A DNA stretch of 29,934 bases from Phenylobacterium aquaticum (GCF_947378715.1 NZ_CANCLE010000032.1:1-29934), one strand, 5' to 3'. Positions 8,228 to 16,164 are shown, counted from the first letter of the stretch. The notes: generated from the sequence alone by a model not told the origin. Made by a program: numbers and translations.

Positions 8228-10653
8228 GGCCTTGTCTTAGCGGCTGGCGCGGGCCAGGTGAACCGCCGCTGGCCGGTGACGACGGTGGAATCCGACAGGT
8301 CGAAGCCGCTCAGGGCCGCGGGGCGCGGCGGCAGGGCGACCGCGCCGGCGGGCCACTGCTCGGTGGTCGCCGCATAGCGGACCTCGAGCGCCCCGGGGCC
8401 GGGGGGCAGGAAGCTGATCTCCACCCCGTCCGGCCCGGCGGTCCAGCGCAGGTGGGTCCAGTGACCCAGGTGGGCCAGCAGGGCGGCGGGCCGGCCATTG
8501 ATCCGCACGTCGGCGACCGGCACATCGGCGCGAAGCTCCAGGTTCAGCACCCGTGCTCCCGCGGGCGCCGTGGCGTGCAGCTGAACCCGGCCTCCGGGCC
8601 CGGAGACCAGGGTCAGTTCCGCAGGGGCGGCGGCGACGGCCTTGGCCGGAGCGGCCCAGACCTTGCGCGTCGTCACGCCGGGCAGGTCGGCCCTGGCGAT
8701 CGCGCCGCCGTCGGCGGTCAGGACCTGGCGGGTCCAGTCGGCGAGATCGGGGGTCAGGGCGACGCGCTGGGCCCGGCCGGTGTCGGCGTCCTGAACATAT
8801 TCCACGACGCTGGCGCGGGGATGGCGCGGGCTCCAGGGCGGCGCGAAGCGCACGACGGCGACCAGGGCGAAGCCCGCCGCCAGCAGCACCAGGGCGAGGG
8901 TCCGGGGCCGGGCTGATCCGCCCTCCGCCTGGGCCAGCGGCCAGATCACCAGGGCGGCCAGCCACACGAACAGGGTCATGAGCTCGGGCAGGTCCAGGCC
9001 CAGATAGACCACATGGGCGTAGGTCAGGACCCAGCCGACCCCCAGGGCGGCGCCCAGGGCCAGGAGGGGCGTCACCCAGGGCGATCGCGAGGCGCCCAGG
9101 CCGCTGGCCGCAGCCAGCACGGCGGCGAGCGTCAAGGGCCAGGCGACCAGGAAGCCGGTGGTGGGGGCGGCGATCTGCAGGGCCAGGGCCATGGCCAGGC
9201 CCAGCAGCAGAAGGCCGCTCCAGGCGCCGGCCACGCCGGCCGGGCGGGCGAAGGACAACAATGCGATCACCGCGCCGCCAGCGCCGACACCCAGGCCGAT
9301 CGGGTCCCAGCCGCCAAAGGCGGAACAGGCGACGCCGGCCAGGATCGACAGGGCCGCAGTGGCGAAGCGGCCCCGGCCCCGCCCCAGGCTGGCGGCGGCA
9401 TAGGTCAGGGCGCCCAGGCCGATGACCAGCAGGGTGGCTTCCCACAGGCCCGCCTGGGCCAGCAGCTGACGCTGATCCAGGAAGCCCATGCCGACGCCGG
9501 TGGCCCGGCGCGCGAGACGCAGGAACACCACGGCGCTGGTCAGCAGATAGCCCGCCGCCCCCAGGCCCTGGGCCAGGTCGATCCATAGGAAGGTGCGGGC
9601 TCGGCGCGCGCGCCAGACCGCCATCCCGATGAGGCCGGCGGCGAGGATCAGCAGGCCCCAGCCGACGGCGACCGGATAGGCCAGGAACAGGCCGCCCGGC
9701 AGGTTCGAATAGACCTGGTCCGGCGCCCGGCCGGGCAGGGCGGGGTCGAAGGCCGCCAGTCGCGCTGCGCCGAGCGCGGTGGCGCCCATGTGCTGCAGGG
9801 ACCCGGCGTCGAGATTGTCGGGGGTGGCGCTGGGCGAGTGATAGTCGAACTGCTGGCCGATGAAGGCGAAGTTCAGTCCGGGCAGATGGGCCGCGTCGGA
9901 GACCGTGAAATCGGTGTCGTTGGGCAGGCGTCTATAGAGGAACACCGCCAGCGAGCTGGCCAGGGGCGCGGGGCGGGCGCGGCGCATCAGGGCGACGTCG
10001 TCGCCATTGGCCGCGGCGGTCTGGAACATCTGGGCCCGGCCGCCGGCGCCCCGGGTCTCCAGGTTCAGCAGATAGCCGGCGTGATGGGCCAGGGGGTGGC
10101 GCTCGAAGAAGGCGGTCGCGCCCAAGAGGCCCGCCTCCTCGCCGTCGGTGATCAGCACGATCACGTCGCGAGCGGGTGTGCCCTGGGCCTTCAGGGCCCG
10201 GGTGATCTCCAGCACCGAGGCGACGCCGGCGGCGTCGTCGGCCGCGCCGGGCGAGCTCGGCACGCTGTCATAGTGGGCCATCAGCACCAGGGCCGGGGTC
10301 TGGCGGTCGCGACCGGGCAGGACGCCCACAATGTTCTCGACCATGCCGCCGCCGGCATAGGTGTCGGGCCCCGGGGCGCGGGCGAACACCCGGAACACGT
10401 CGGTGCGCTGGACCTGGGGCGCGAGGCCCAGGGCGGTCATGCGGCCGATCAGATAGTCGCGGGCCTGGGCGTTGGCGGCCGAGCCGACGGGGTGTGGAAC
10501 CCGGGCGATCACCCGGTCATCGACCAGGGCGCGGGCGGCGGAGAACTGGGCGGCGGGGGCGTCGATCGCCAGGGGCCGGGGCGTCCGTTCGGTCAGCCAC
10601 GACAGGGCCAGGGCCAGGATGAGAGCGGCGGCGAGCGCCAGATCTTTTCTCAA
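8224..10653 (-). CDS. M28 family zinc aminopeptidase with multi-spanning membrane domain
   Basis: The product (809 aa) begins with a hydrophobic signal-anchor (ALAAALILALALSWL). An M28 peptidase domain spans roughly 40-315: His127 and Asp129 (MAHYDS), Asp139/140 (GAADDAAG), the catalytic Glu pair 172-173 (DGEEAG), Glu199 (LNLETRG) and His272 (FDYHSP) supply the two-zinc site. About eight or nine hydrophobic segments follow (about 325-620), then a C-terminal soluble domain of about 180 residues. This layout matches the ER metallopeptidase 1/vacuolar Pff1-like branch of M28. It should trim peptides or process proteins at the periplasmic face. It lies downstream of ctrA but beyond that gene's terminator, so it probably has its own promoter in 10654-10745. 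Confidence 0.88.
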   Translation of the reverse strand: MRKDLALAAALILALALSWLTERTPRPLAIDAPAAQFSAARALVDDRVIARVPHPVGSAANAQARDYLIGRMTALGLAPQVQRTDVFRVFARAPGPDTYAGGGMVENIVGVLPGRDRQTPALVLMAHYDSVPSSPGAADDAAGVASVLEITRALKAQGTPARDVIVLITDGEEAGLLGATAFFERHPLAHHAGYLLNLETRGAGGRAQMFQTAAANGDDVALMRRARPAPLASSLAVFLYRRLPNDTDFTVSDAAHLPGLNFAFIGQQFDYHSPSATPDNLDAGSLQHMGATALGAARLAAFDPALPGRAPDQVYSNLPGGLFLAYPVAVGWGLLILAAGLIGMAVWRARRARTFLWIDLAQGLGAAGYLLTSAVVFLRLARRATGVGMGFLDQRQLLAQAGLWEATLLVIGLGALTYAAASLGRGRGRFATAALSILAGVACSAFGGWDPIGLGVGAGGAVIALLSFARPAGVAGAWSGLLLLGLAMALALQIAAPTTGFLVAWPLTLAAVLAAASGLGASRSPWVTPLLALGAALGVGWVLTYAHVVYLGLDLPELMTLFVWLAALVIWPLAQAEGGSARPRTLALVLLAAGFALVAVVRFAPPWSPRHPRASVVEYVQDADTGRAQRVALTPDLADWTRQVLTADGGAIARADLPGVTTRKVWAAPAKAVAAAPAELTLVSGPGGRVQLHATAPAGARVLNLELRADVPVADVRINGRPAALLAHLGHWTHLRWTAGPDGVEISFLPPGPGALEVRYAATTEQWPAGAVALPPRPAALSGFDLSDSTVVTGQRRFTWPAPAAKTRP

Positions 10654-10745
10654 TTCAAGCCCTCCCCAGGCCGTTCGCGCGGGAGGTTAGCGGTTTCGCC
10701 GCGTCGAACCAAAGGGATTGGCCGAGGCGCGACGTCGGCGGGCCA

Positions 10746-10779
10746 AACGAAAAACGCCCGCCGGAGGTCCGGCGGGCGT
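10746..10779 (-). terminator. Rho-independent terminator of ctrA
   Basis: On the minus strand a 12-bp perfect stem (ACGCCCGCCGGA at 10754-10765 with TCCGGCGGGCGT at 10768-10779, plus-strand reading) is followed by TTTTTCGTTT. It lies 27 bp after the ctrA stop codon and separates ctrA from the M28 peptidase gene. Confidence 0.9.
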
Positions 10780-10805
10780 CTTCGCGTCTCTTTGCAGCGT
10801 GTCGC

Positions 10806-11501
10806 TTAAGCGGCGATGACGCCTTCCGACGGGTCGCGCAGCACATAGCCGCGGCCCCAGACGGTTTCGATGTGGTGCTTTCCGTCCGCCGCGGCGGCCA
10901 GCTTCTTGCGAAGCTTGCAGATGAACACGTCGATGATCTTCAGTTCGGGCTCGTCCATGCCGCCATAGAGATGGTTCAGGAACATCTCCTTGGTGAGCGT
11001 GGTGCCCTTCCGGAGCGAGAGCAGCTCCAGCATCTGGTATTCCTTGCCGGTCAGGTGGACGCGGTTGGCGTTCACTTCGACGGTCTTGGCGTCCAGGTTC
11101 ACGGTGATGTCGCCGGTCTTGATAACCGACTGCGCGTGGCCCTTGGAACGGCGGACCACCGCATGGATGCGCGCCACCAGCTCGTCCTTGTGGAACGGCT
11201 TGGTCATGTAATCGTCGGCGCCACCGCCGAGCGTCTTAACCTTGGTGTCGATTTCCGCAGAGCCGGACAAGATCATGATCGGGGTATTGATCTTCGCAAC
11301 CCGAAGGGTGCGCAGAACGTCCATCCCGCTCATATCCGGCAAGTTCAGGTCGAGCAGGATAAGATCGTAATCATAAATCTTACCCAGATCGACGCCTTCC
11401 TCGCCGAGGTCCGTCGTGTAGATGTTGAAGCCTTCTGACTTCAGCATCAGCTCGATGCTCTGCGCGGTGGCACTGTCGTCTTCTATCAACAGAACGCGCA
11501 T
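10806..11501 (-). CDS. ctrA: cell-cycle response regulator CtrA
   Basis: The 231-aa OmpR/PhoB-type regulator has a receiver domain (MRVLLIEDDSATAQ, phospho-acceptor Asp51 in LILLDLNLPDMSG, Lys in YMTKPFHKDE) and a C-terminal winged helix (LTGKEYQMLELLSLRKG, LYGGMDEPELKIIDVFICKLRKKL, GRGYVLRD). These blocks are diagnostic of CtrA. It ends in VIAA, the kind of C-terminal AA needed for ClpXP turnover. In Caulobacter the CckA-ChpT relay phosphorylates it; it blocks replication initiation and activates flagellar, pilus and division genes. AGGAGG lies 5 nt before the ATG. Upstream are GANTC sites and a CtrA-like box, consistent with methylation control and autoregulation. It has its own terminator. 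Confidence 0.98.
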   Translation of the reverse strand: MRVLLIEDDSATAQSIELMLKSEGFNIYTTDLGEEGVDLGKIYDYDLILLDLNLPDMSGMDVLRTLRVAKINTPIMILSGSAEIDTKVKTLGGGADDYMTKPFHKDELVARIHAVVRRSKGHAQSVIKTGDITVNLDAKTVEVNANRVHLTGKEYQMLELLSLRKGTTLTKEMFLNHLYGGMDEPELKIIDVFICKLRKKLAAAADGKHHIETVWGRGYVLRDPSEGVIAA

Positions 11502-11586
11502 TAAATCCTCCTAGACCGCCGCGCCGCAAAACCCGGGATTCGATGAATCCGCAAGGCCCCTCGCGGTTAACCTACCGGCGAGTGAA

Positions 11587-11601
11587 TTTAAGACCGGTTA
11601 A
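11587..11601 (-). promoter_or_regulatory. candidate CtrA binding box upstream of ctrA
   Basis: Read on the minus strand the site is TTAA-CCGGTCT-TAAA, one mismatch from the CtrA consensus TTAA-N7-TTAA. It is centred about 93 bp before the ctrA start codon, a reasonable place for autoregulation. Confidence 0.5.
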
Positions 11602-11712
11602 TGTTGATTGGCCTCTGCCCGAATCGTTAACTCGATTTGAGAATCGTCAGCAAGGCCGCTGGTCCCGGCGGGACTCCGGCCCCGGTTGAATCTTTTGTGA
11701 TGGAACAACCGC

Positions 11713-11733
11713 GCCAAACCGCTTGCGTTTGGC
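11713..11733. promoter_or_regulatory. 7-bp inverted repeat between ctrA and fliI
   Basis: Perfect arms GCCAAAC and GTTTGGC are separated by 7 nt. The symmetry and AT-richer arms suggest a protein binding site rather than a terminator. The binding protein is unknown. Confidence 0.35.
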
Positions 11734-12055
11734 CCGCCCGCCTTTCCGCCCTGATCCGTCCCAGGCCCCCGTCGCCGGCGCCCCTTGGAACAGTGAGTCC
11801 GTTCAAGGACTTGAGTCCGGGCTCCGCTCGGCGGGAGATTCGCCCGGCGGGGCCCGTTTGGCCGCGGCGGGAGCTTTTGGCGAGGCCGCGTCCACCCCAG
11901 GCCCGCCAAGGCCTTGCGTCAGTCGGCCGCACGCCGGTCGGCGACTATTTTTCGGCGTCGCGCCATTGGTCGCAGCGGCCCGATCAGGCCCGGTCCGTTC
12001 ATGACCAGTTAACGCGGAACGGCGGATTCTTCCGGCTCACTTCCGAGGCCCCGAA

Positions 12056-13393
12056 TTGCGCAATCTCGTGTCCGCCGTCGAGCGTATTGATCCGTTGACC
12101 GTGTCCGGCCGCGTGGCGGCGGTGAACGGCCTGCTGATCGAGGCCCGGGGCGGCCTGACCCGGTTGTCGGTGGGCGCCCGCGTCGGCATCATGCGCCGGG
12201 CCGACGTCCCCCTGCCGGCCGAGGTGGTCGGCTTCCGCGAGACCCGCGCCCTGCTCATGCCCTTCGGCCCGGTCGAGGGCGTGGCCCCCGGCGCCGAGAT
12301 CCGCATCGAGCCCGAGGGCTCGGTGGTGCGCCCCACCAAGGCCTGGCTGGGCCGCATCGTCGATTCCTTCGGCAACCCCATCGACGGCCTGGGCCCCTTG
12401 CCTCAGGGCCAGGCGGTCTATCCCCTGCGCGCCTCGCCGCCCGCCGCCCATGCGCGGGGCCGGGTCGGCGAGCGGCTGGACCTCGGCGTCCGCTCGATGA
12501 ACGTCTTCACCACCTGCTGCCGCGGCCAGCGCCTCGGCGTCTTCGCCGGCTCCGGCGTCGGCAAGTCGGTGCTGCTCTCCATGCTGGCCAAGCAGGCCGA
12601 TTGCGACGCCGTCGTGGTCGGGCTGATCGGCGAACGGGGCCGGGAGGTCCGCGAGTTCATCGAGGAGACGCTCGGCGAAGAGGGCCTGCGCCGCGCCATC
12701 GTGGTGGTCGCCACCTCCGACGAGCCGGCGTTGAAGCGCCGCCAGGCCGCCTACATGACCCTGGCGCTCGCCGAATTCCTCCGCGACCAGGACATGGAAG
12801 TCCTGTGCATGATGGACTCCGTCACCCGCTTCGCCATGGCCCAGCGCGAGATCGGCCTGGCCGCCGGCGAGCCGCCGACCACCAAGGGCTATACCCCCAC
12901 CGTCTTCACCGAACTGCCCAAGCTCCTGGAGCGCGCCGGCCCTGGGCCGATCCGGCCGGACGGCACCACGGCGGGCCCGATCACCGGCATCTTCACCGTG
13001 CTGGTGGACGGCGACGACCATAACGAGCCGATCGCTGACGCCGTGCGCGGGATCCTCGACGGCCACATCGTCATGGAGCGGGCCATCGCCGAGCGCGGCC
13101 GCTTCCCGGCGATCAATGTGCTGAAGTCGATCAGCCGGACCATGCCGGGCTGCCAGCTGCCGGAGGAGCGCGAGGTCGTGAAGCTGGCCCGCCAGACCCT
13201 GTCGGCCTACGCCAATATGGAAGAGCTGATCCGCATCGGCGCCTATCGCTCCGGCGCCGACCCCCTGGTCGACCGGGCGATCCAACTGAACCCGGCGCTG
13301 GAGGAATTCCTGCGCCAGGACAAGGACGAGGCCACCTCCTTGGACGAGAGCTTCGAGCGCCTGGCGCGCGTTCTGATGGGCGAGGCCGCCTGA
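12056..13393 (+). CDS. fliI: flagellum-specific export ATPase FliI
   Basis: The product (445 aa) is the hexameric ATPase of the flagellar type III export gate, related to F1-beta. It carries Walker A AGSGVGKS (164-171), the LIGERGREVREF block (about 190-201), Walker B LCMMDSVTRFA with Asp254, and GYTPTVFTELPKLLERAG, all typical of FliI/SctN. The start is a TTG (MRNLVSAVERIDPLT) with GAGG 7 nt upstream; a downstream GTG at residue 5 is possible but poorer. It is first in an operon with fliJ, divergent from ctrA. In Caulobacter, early flagellar genes of this type need CtrA; one TTAA half-site lies 44 bp upstream. Confidence 0.96.
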   Translation: MRNLVSAVERIDPLTVSGRVAAVNGLLIEARGGLTRLSVGARVGIMRRADVPLPAEVVGFRETRALLMPFGPVEGVAPGAEIRIEPEGSVVRPTKAWLGRIVDSFGNPIDGLGPLPQGQAVYPLRASPPAAHARGRVGERLDLGVRSMNVFTTCCRGQRLGVFAGSGVGKSVLLSMLAKQADCDAVVVGLIGERGREVREFIEETLGEEGLRRAIVVVATSDEPALKRRQAAYMTLALAEFLRDQDMEVLCMMDSVTRFAMAQREIGLAAGEPPTTKGYTPTVFTELPKLLERAGPGPIRPDGTTAGPITGIFTVLVDGDDHNEPIADAVRGILDGHIVMERAIAERGRFPAINVLKSISRTMPGCQLPEEREVVKLARQTLSAYANMEELIRIGAYRSGADPLVDRAIQLNPALEEFLRQDKDEATSLDESFERLARVLMGEAA

Positions 13394-13408
13394 CATGGGT
13401 GATCTGAA

Positions 13409-13822
13409 ATGAGCTGGGCCGACAGTCTGATCAAACTCTCCGGCTACGAGGTCGAGGTGCTGCAGAAGCGCCTGGCCGAGATCGCCGACCGGCGCCAGGC
13501 CGTGGACATGCGGATCGTCATGCTGGAGGCCGAGGCCGAGCATGAGGCCCAGCGCGCCCGCGAGGACGCCCAGAACGGCTGGTACCAGGTCGGCTTCCTG
13601 GAGGGCGTCCGCATCCGCCGCGCCGCCCTGCAGTACGAGGCCGAGCAGATCATGATGGAAGAGGCCGGCGCCCGCGACGCTCTGGCCCAGGCCTTCGAGG
13701 AACAGAAGAAATACGAACAGGTCGCCGACAATATGCGGATCGCCCGCGACAAGGTCACAGCCCGCCTGGAGACCGCCGCCCTGGACGAGCTCGGCCTGCG
13801 TCGGGCCGCGTCGGGCCGGTGA
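13409..13822 (+). CDS. fliJ: flagellar export protein FliJ
   Basis: The product (137 aa) is almost entirely predicted coiled coil (charged heptads such as LQKRLAEIADRRQAVDMR), as expected for FliJ, the stalk-like subunit that works with the FliI hexamer and the FlhA gate. Length, position directly after fliI (15-bp gap) and the N-terminus MSWADSLIKLSGYEVEVLQKR fit. Sequence conservation in FliJ is low in general, so the call leans on context and coiled-coil character. Its stop codon overlaps the GTG start of the next gene (GTGA at 13819-13822). Confidence 0.9.
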   Translation: MSWADSLIKLSGYEVEVLQKRLAEIADRRQAVDMRIVMLEAEAEHEAQRAREDAQNGWYQVGFLEGVRIRRAALQYEAEQIMMEEAGARDALAQAFEEQKKYEQVADNMRIARDKVTARLETAALDELGLRRAASGR

Positions 13823-14871
13823 GCCTGCACCGCCGCACCGTTCTCGGCGCGGCCGCCCTGGCGCTGGCGGGCTGCGATCATCGCGGCCTGTCGCTCACCG
13901 CGCCCGGTCATCTGCCGCCTCTGAAGGATGTCGCCCAGTTCCCGGTCGGCACCTGCGTGCGCTCCGACTTCCTGGCCGATCCCGCCTATGCGGCCCTGGT
14001 CGAGACCCAGGTCTCCCAGATCACGCCGGAGTGGGAGATGAAGATGGAATACATCGTCGGCGACGACGGCATGTTCCGCTTCGAGGCCCCGGACAAGATC
14101 GCCGCCTTCGCCAAGGCCAAGGGCATCCGGCTCTTCGGCCATACCCTGGTCTGGTACATCCAGAAGCCCAAGGGCTTCCTGAACCTCGACGAGGCCAAGA
14201 CCCCGTTCGCCACCGCCTATCGCAACTATATCGCCACCGTGGTCGGGCGCTATCGCGGCCAGGTCGTGGGTTGGGACGTGGTCAATGAGGCCGTGGCCGA
14301 CGAGGGCGACGGCCTGCGCGACAGCCTGTGGAGCCAGAAGCTCGGCAAGCTCGACCACATGACGCTGGCCTTCCACCACGCGCGTGAGGCCGATCCGGAC
14401 GCGCCCCTGTTCCTCAACGACTTCTATCTGGAGCTGAAGCCCAAGAAGCGGGCGCAATATCTGCGCCTGGCCGAGGCCCTGCTGAAGGCCGGCGCGCCGC
14501 TGACCGGCCTGGGCACCCAGACCCACTGCGGTCCGGAACTGCCGCCGGGCGCCATCAAGGCCGCCATCGCCGACATCGCCAGCCTGGGCCTGCCGATCCA
14601 CGTCTCCGAGATGGACGTCTCCCCGGCCCGCGCCAGGGGCCTGTTCAAGTCCCGCGCCGACCTGGAGGCCGGCCAGGCCCGGGTCTATGCCGAGGCCGCC
14701 GAGGCCTTCTCAAGCCTGCCGGCCCGCCAGCGTTTCGCCTTCACCCACTGGGGCCTGCGCGACAAGGACTCCTGGCTGAAGCACGAAGACCCCACCGACA
14801 CCCCCCTGTTGTTCGACGACAAGGGTCGCCCCAAGGCCTGCGCCGAGGCCTGGGAGCGGGGACTGAGCTAG
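13819..14871 (+). CDS. GH10 family endo-xylanase-like lipoprotein
   Basis: The 350-aa product has a glycoside hydrolase family 10 domain (about 40-345). The acid/base Glu157 lies in GWDVVNEAV and the nucleophile Glu264 in HVSEMDVSP; FGHTLVWY, FLNDFYLE and FTHWGLRDKDSWL are further GH10 hallmarks. The N-terminus HRRTVLGAAALALAGC looks like a lipoprotein signal with Cys19 as lipid-modified residue, preceded by an RR pair that could direct Tat export. It should cleave xylan or xylo-oligosaccharides at the cell surface or in the periplasm. Oddly, it is translationally coupled to fliJ through a 4-nt overlap. Its TAG stop lies inside a short repeat element. Confidence 0.9.
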   Translation: MSLHRRTVLGAAALALAGCDHRGLSLTAPGHLPPLKDVAQFPVGTCVRSDFLADPAYAALVETQVSQITPEWEMKMEYIVGDDGMFRFEAPDKIAAFAKAKGIRLFGHTLVWYIQKPKGFLNLDEAKTPFATAYRNYIATVVGRYRGQVVGWDVVNEAVADEGDGLRDSLWSQKLGKLDHMTLAFHHAREADPDAPLFLNDFYLELKPKKRAQYLRLAEALLKAGAPLTGLGTQTHCGPELPPGAIKAAIADIASLGLPIHVSEMDVSPARARGLFKSRADLEAGQARVYAEAAEAFSSLPARQRFAFTHWGLRDKDSWLKHEDPTDTPLLFDDKGRPKACAEAWERGLS

Positions 14872-14938
14872 AGCGCTTCCCGAAAAGTGTGACGCACTTT
14901 TCGGATCAAGAAATGCTCCAGTTTTATGAGCTAGAGCG
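14865..14938. repeat. short intergenic palindromic repeat element flanked by 11-bp direct repeats
   Basis: A hairpin CCGAAAAGTG (14880-14889) / CACTTTTCGG (14895-14904) with a 5-nt loop is bracketed by two copies of GAGCTAGAGCG (14865-14875 and 14928-14938). Outer parts (GAGCGCTT and AAGAAATGCTC) also pair imperfectly. The sequence style is that of a common intergenic repeat of alphaproteobacteria, probably a MITE/REP-like family; that family link is from memory. The left copy contains the xylanase TAG stop and the right copy the phzF-family TAG stop on the other strand. Confidence 0.65.
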
Positions 14939-15800
14939 TCACCTCGCCCTTGAACACCGGCACGCAGCCGCCGCCGACCGTGGCGCGGACGCCGTCGGGG
15001 GCGCGGCGGGCGGTCACCGACAGCCGGCTGGGCCGGCCCATCTCGACGCCCTGGATCACCTCATAGGCCGCCTCATCGGCGTCGGTCAGGGACAGCAGCA
15101 GGGCGCCCAGGGTGGCGTTGGCGCTGCCGGTGGCCGGGTCCTCGACGGTGCCGGTCAGGGGCGAGAACATCCGGGCGCGGATCTGGTCGCCGACCCGGGC
15201 ATAGAGGTGCAGCGACAGGCGCATGGAGAAGCCTTCCGTGGTGTCGGCCACCGTGCGGAAGGCGCCGGCGTCCGGCTGGGCGCGGGTCAGGGCCTGCGCC
15301 GTCACCTCGGCGAACACGAAGTCGACGCCGACCGAGGCCTGGATAGGCGCGTGGGCGGTGGTGATCACGTCAAGGGCGTCGATGCCGGCGCAGGCGGCGA
15401 CCTGCTCTGGCGTGAAGCGGGCGCCGGTCGAGAGCGCCTGGGGCGCGGCGATGTTCGCGCCGGCGCCATCGACCTTCACCTCGACCAGTCCGGCGAGCTC
15501 CTCGAACACCAGCCTGCCGTCCTGGGCGCGACCGGCCTGGGCCAGCACCCAGCCGGTGCCGACATTGGGATGGCCGGCGAAGGGCATCTCGGCCGTGCGG
15601 TTGAAGATCCGCACCCGGGCGGTATGGGCCGGGTCCTCCGGCGGCAGCACGAAGGTGGTCTCGCTGAGATTGAACTCGGCGGCCAGGGCCTGCATCTGGG
15701 CGTCGCTCAGGCCGCGGGCGTCGGGGAACACCGCCAGCTGATTGCCGCCGAAGCGGGTGTCGGTGAAGACGTCGACGGTGACGAAGGCATAGGTCGGCAT
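14931..15800 (-). CDS. PhzF family isomerase/epimerase-like protein
   Basis: The 289-aa product has the two-domain PhzF (diaminopimelate-epimerase-like) fold. The start PTYAFVTVDVFTDTRFGGNQLAV, the catalytic glutamate Glu47 in NLSETTFV, MPFAGHPNVGTGWVL and DPATGSANATLGALL are family signatures. PhzF itself isomerises a phenazine precursor, but most members in organisms without other phenazine genes, as here, have unknown substrates. It is divergent from a small ArsR-type regulator across 67 bp, which suggests local control. Its stop codon falls in a repeat element. Confidence 0.9.
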   Translation of the reverse strand: MPTYAFVTVDVFTDTRFGGNQLAVFPDARGLSDAQMQALAAEFNLSETTFVLPPEDPAHTARVRIFNRTAEMPFAGHPNVGTGWVLAQAGRAQDGRLVFEELAGLVEVKVDGAGANIAAPQALSTGARFTPEQVAACAGIDALDVITTAHAPIQASVGVDFVFAEVTAQALTRAQPDAGAFRTVADTTEGFSMRLSLHLYARVGDQIRARMFSPLTGTVEDPATGSANATLGALLLSLTDADEAAYEVIQGVEMGRPSRLSVTARRAPDGVRATVGGGCVPVFKGEVTL

Positions 15801-15833
15801 GGCGCGCTCCCTTGAGCTTGAAGGCCGGCAGCC

Positions 15834-15839
15834 TTGACA
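15834..15839 (+). promoter_or_regulatory. possible -35 element between phzF-like gene and arsR-type gene
   Basis: TTGACA matches the consensus -35 hexamer and lies 29 bp before the regulator start. No good -10 hexamer is visible at normal spacing, so this is weak. Confidence 0.25.
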
Positions 15840-15867
15840 TAAGTTCGTCGATTGGCAAAGTCCCTAA

Positions 15868-16164
15868 ATGCGCGACGCCTTCCACGCCCTGTCCAATGAC
15901 AAGCGCCTGCAGATCCTCGACTGGCTGAAGGATCCCCGCGCCCATTTCCCGCCCCAGGTCGACGGCGATCTGGTGGCGGACGGGGTCTGCGGCCTGTTCA
16001 TCGCCGACAAGCTGGGGGTCAGCGCGCCGACCCTCTCCGAGCACATGCGCATCCTCGTCGAGGCCGGCCTGGTCACCGCCACGCGCCTCAAGCAATGGAC
16101 CTTCTACCGCCGCGACGAAGCCGCCCTGGCCGCGCTCAAAGCCCAGATCACCCGGGAGCTATAG
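15868..16164 (+). CDS. ArsR-family winged-helix transcriptional regulator
   Basis: The 98-aa protein has the small ArsR/SmtB winged helix: HALSNDKRLQILDWL, then the recognition helix region LGVSAPTLSEHMRILVEAGLV and the wing KQWTFYRRD. A DGVCG insertion lies in the middle. Metal-site cysteines of classical ArsR (the ELCVC motif) are absent; only one Cys is seen, so it probably does not sense arsenic or zinc in the usual way. It is divergent from the PhzF-family gene, the likely target by position. The stop codon sits within GGAGCTATAGCTCC, a 14-bp palindrome. Confidence 0.85.
   Translation: MRDAFHALSNDKRLQILDWLKDPRAHFPPQVDGDLVADGVCGLFIADKLGVSAPTLSEHMRILVEAGLVTATRLKQWTFYRRDEAALAALKAQITREL

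Larger units (their letters stand above)
11502..12055. promoter_or_regulatory. ctrA-fliI divergent control region, rich in GANTC sites
   Basis: This 554-bp gap separates divergent ctrA and fliI. It holds ten GANTC motifs, starting at 11537, 11545, 11621, 11641, 11672, 11688, 11795, 11813, 11837 and 12025. GANTC is the CcrM methylation site in Caulobacter, where a site in the ctrA P1 promoter makes firing depend on hemimethylation after fork passage. TTAA half-sites (the CtrA recognition core) occur at 11567, 11588, 11598, 11627 and 12009. AGTCC-GTTCAA-GGACT (11796-11811) can pair and overlaps two GANTC sites. Promoter start points cannot be placed from sequence alone. The open frame that crosses this region on the plus strand looks spurious. 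Confidence 0.75.

Noticed and set aside
11637..12098. Plus-strand open frame across the ctrA-fliI gap.
   Set aside because: Overlaps the fliI start in another frame and reads as Pro/Arg-rich shadow sequence with no family features; the stretch is better explained as control DNA.
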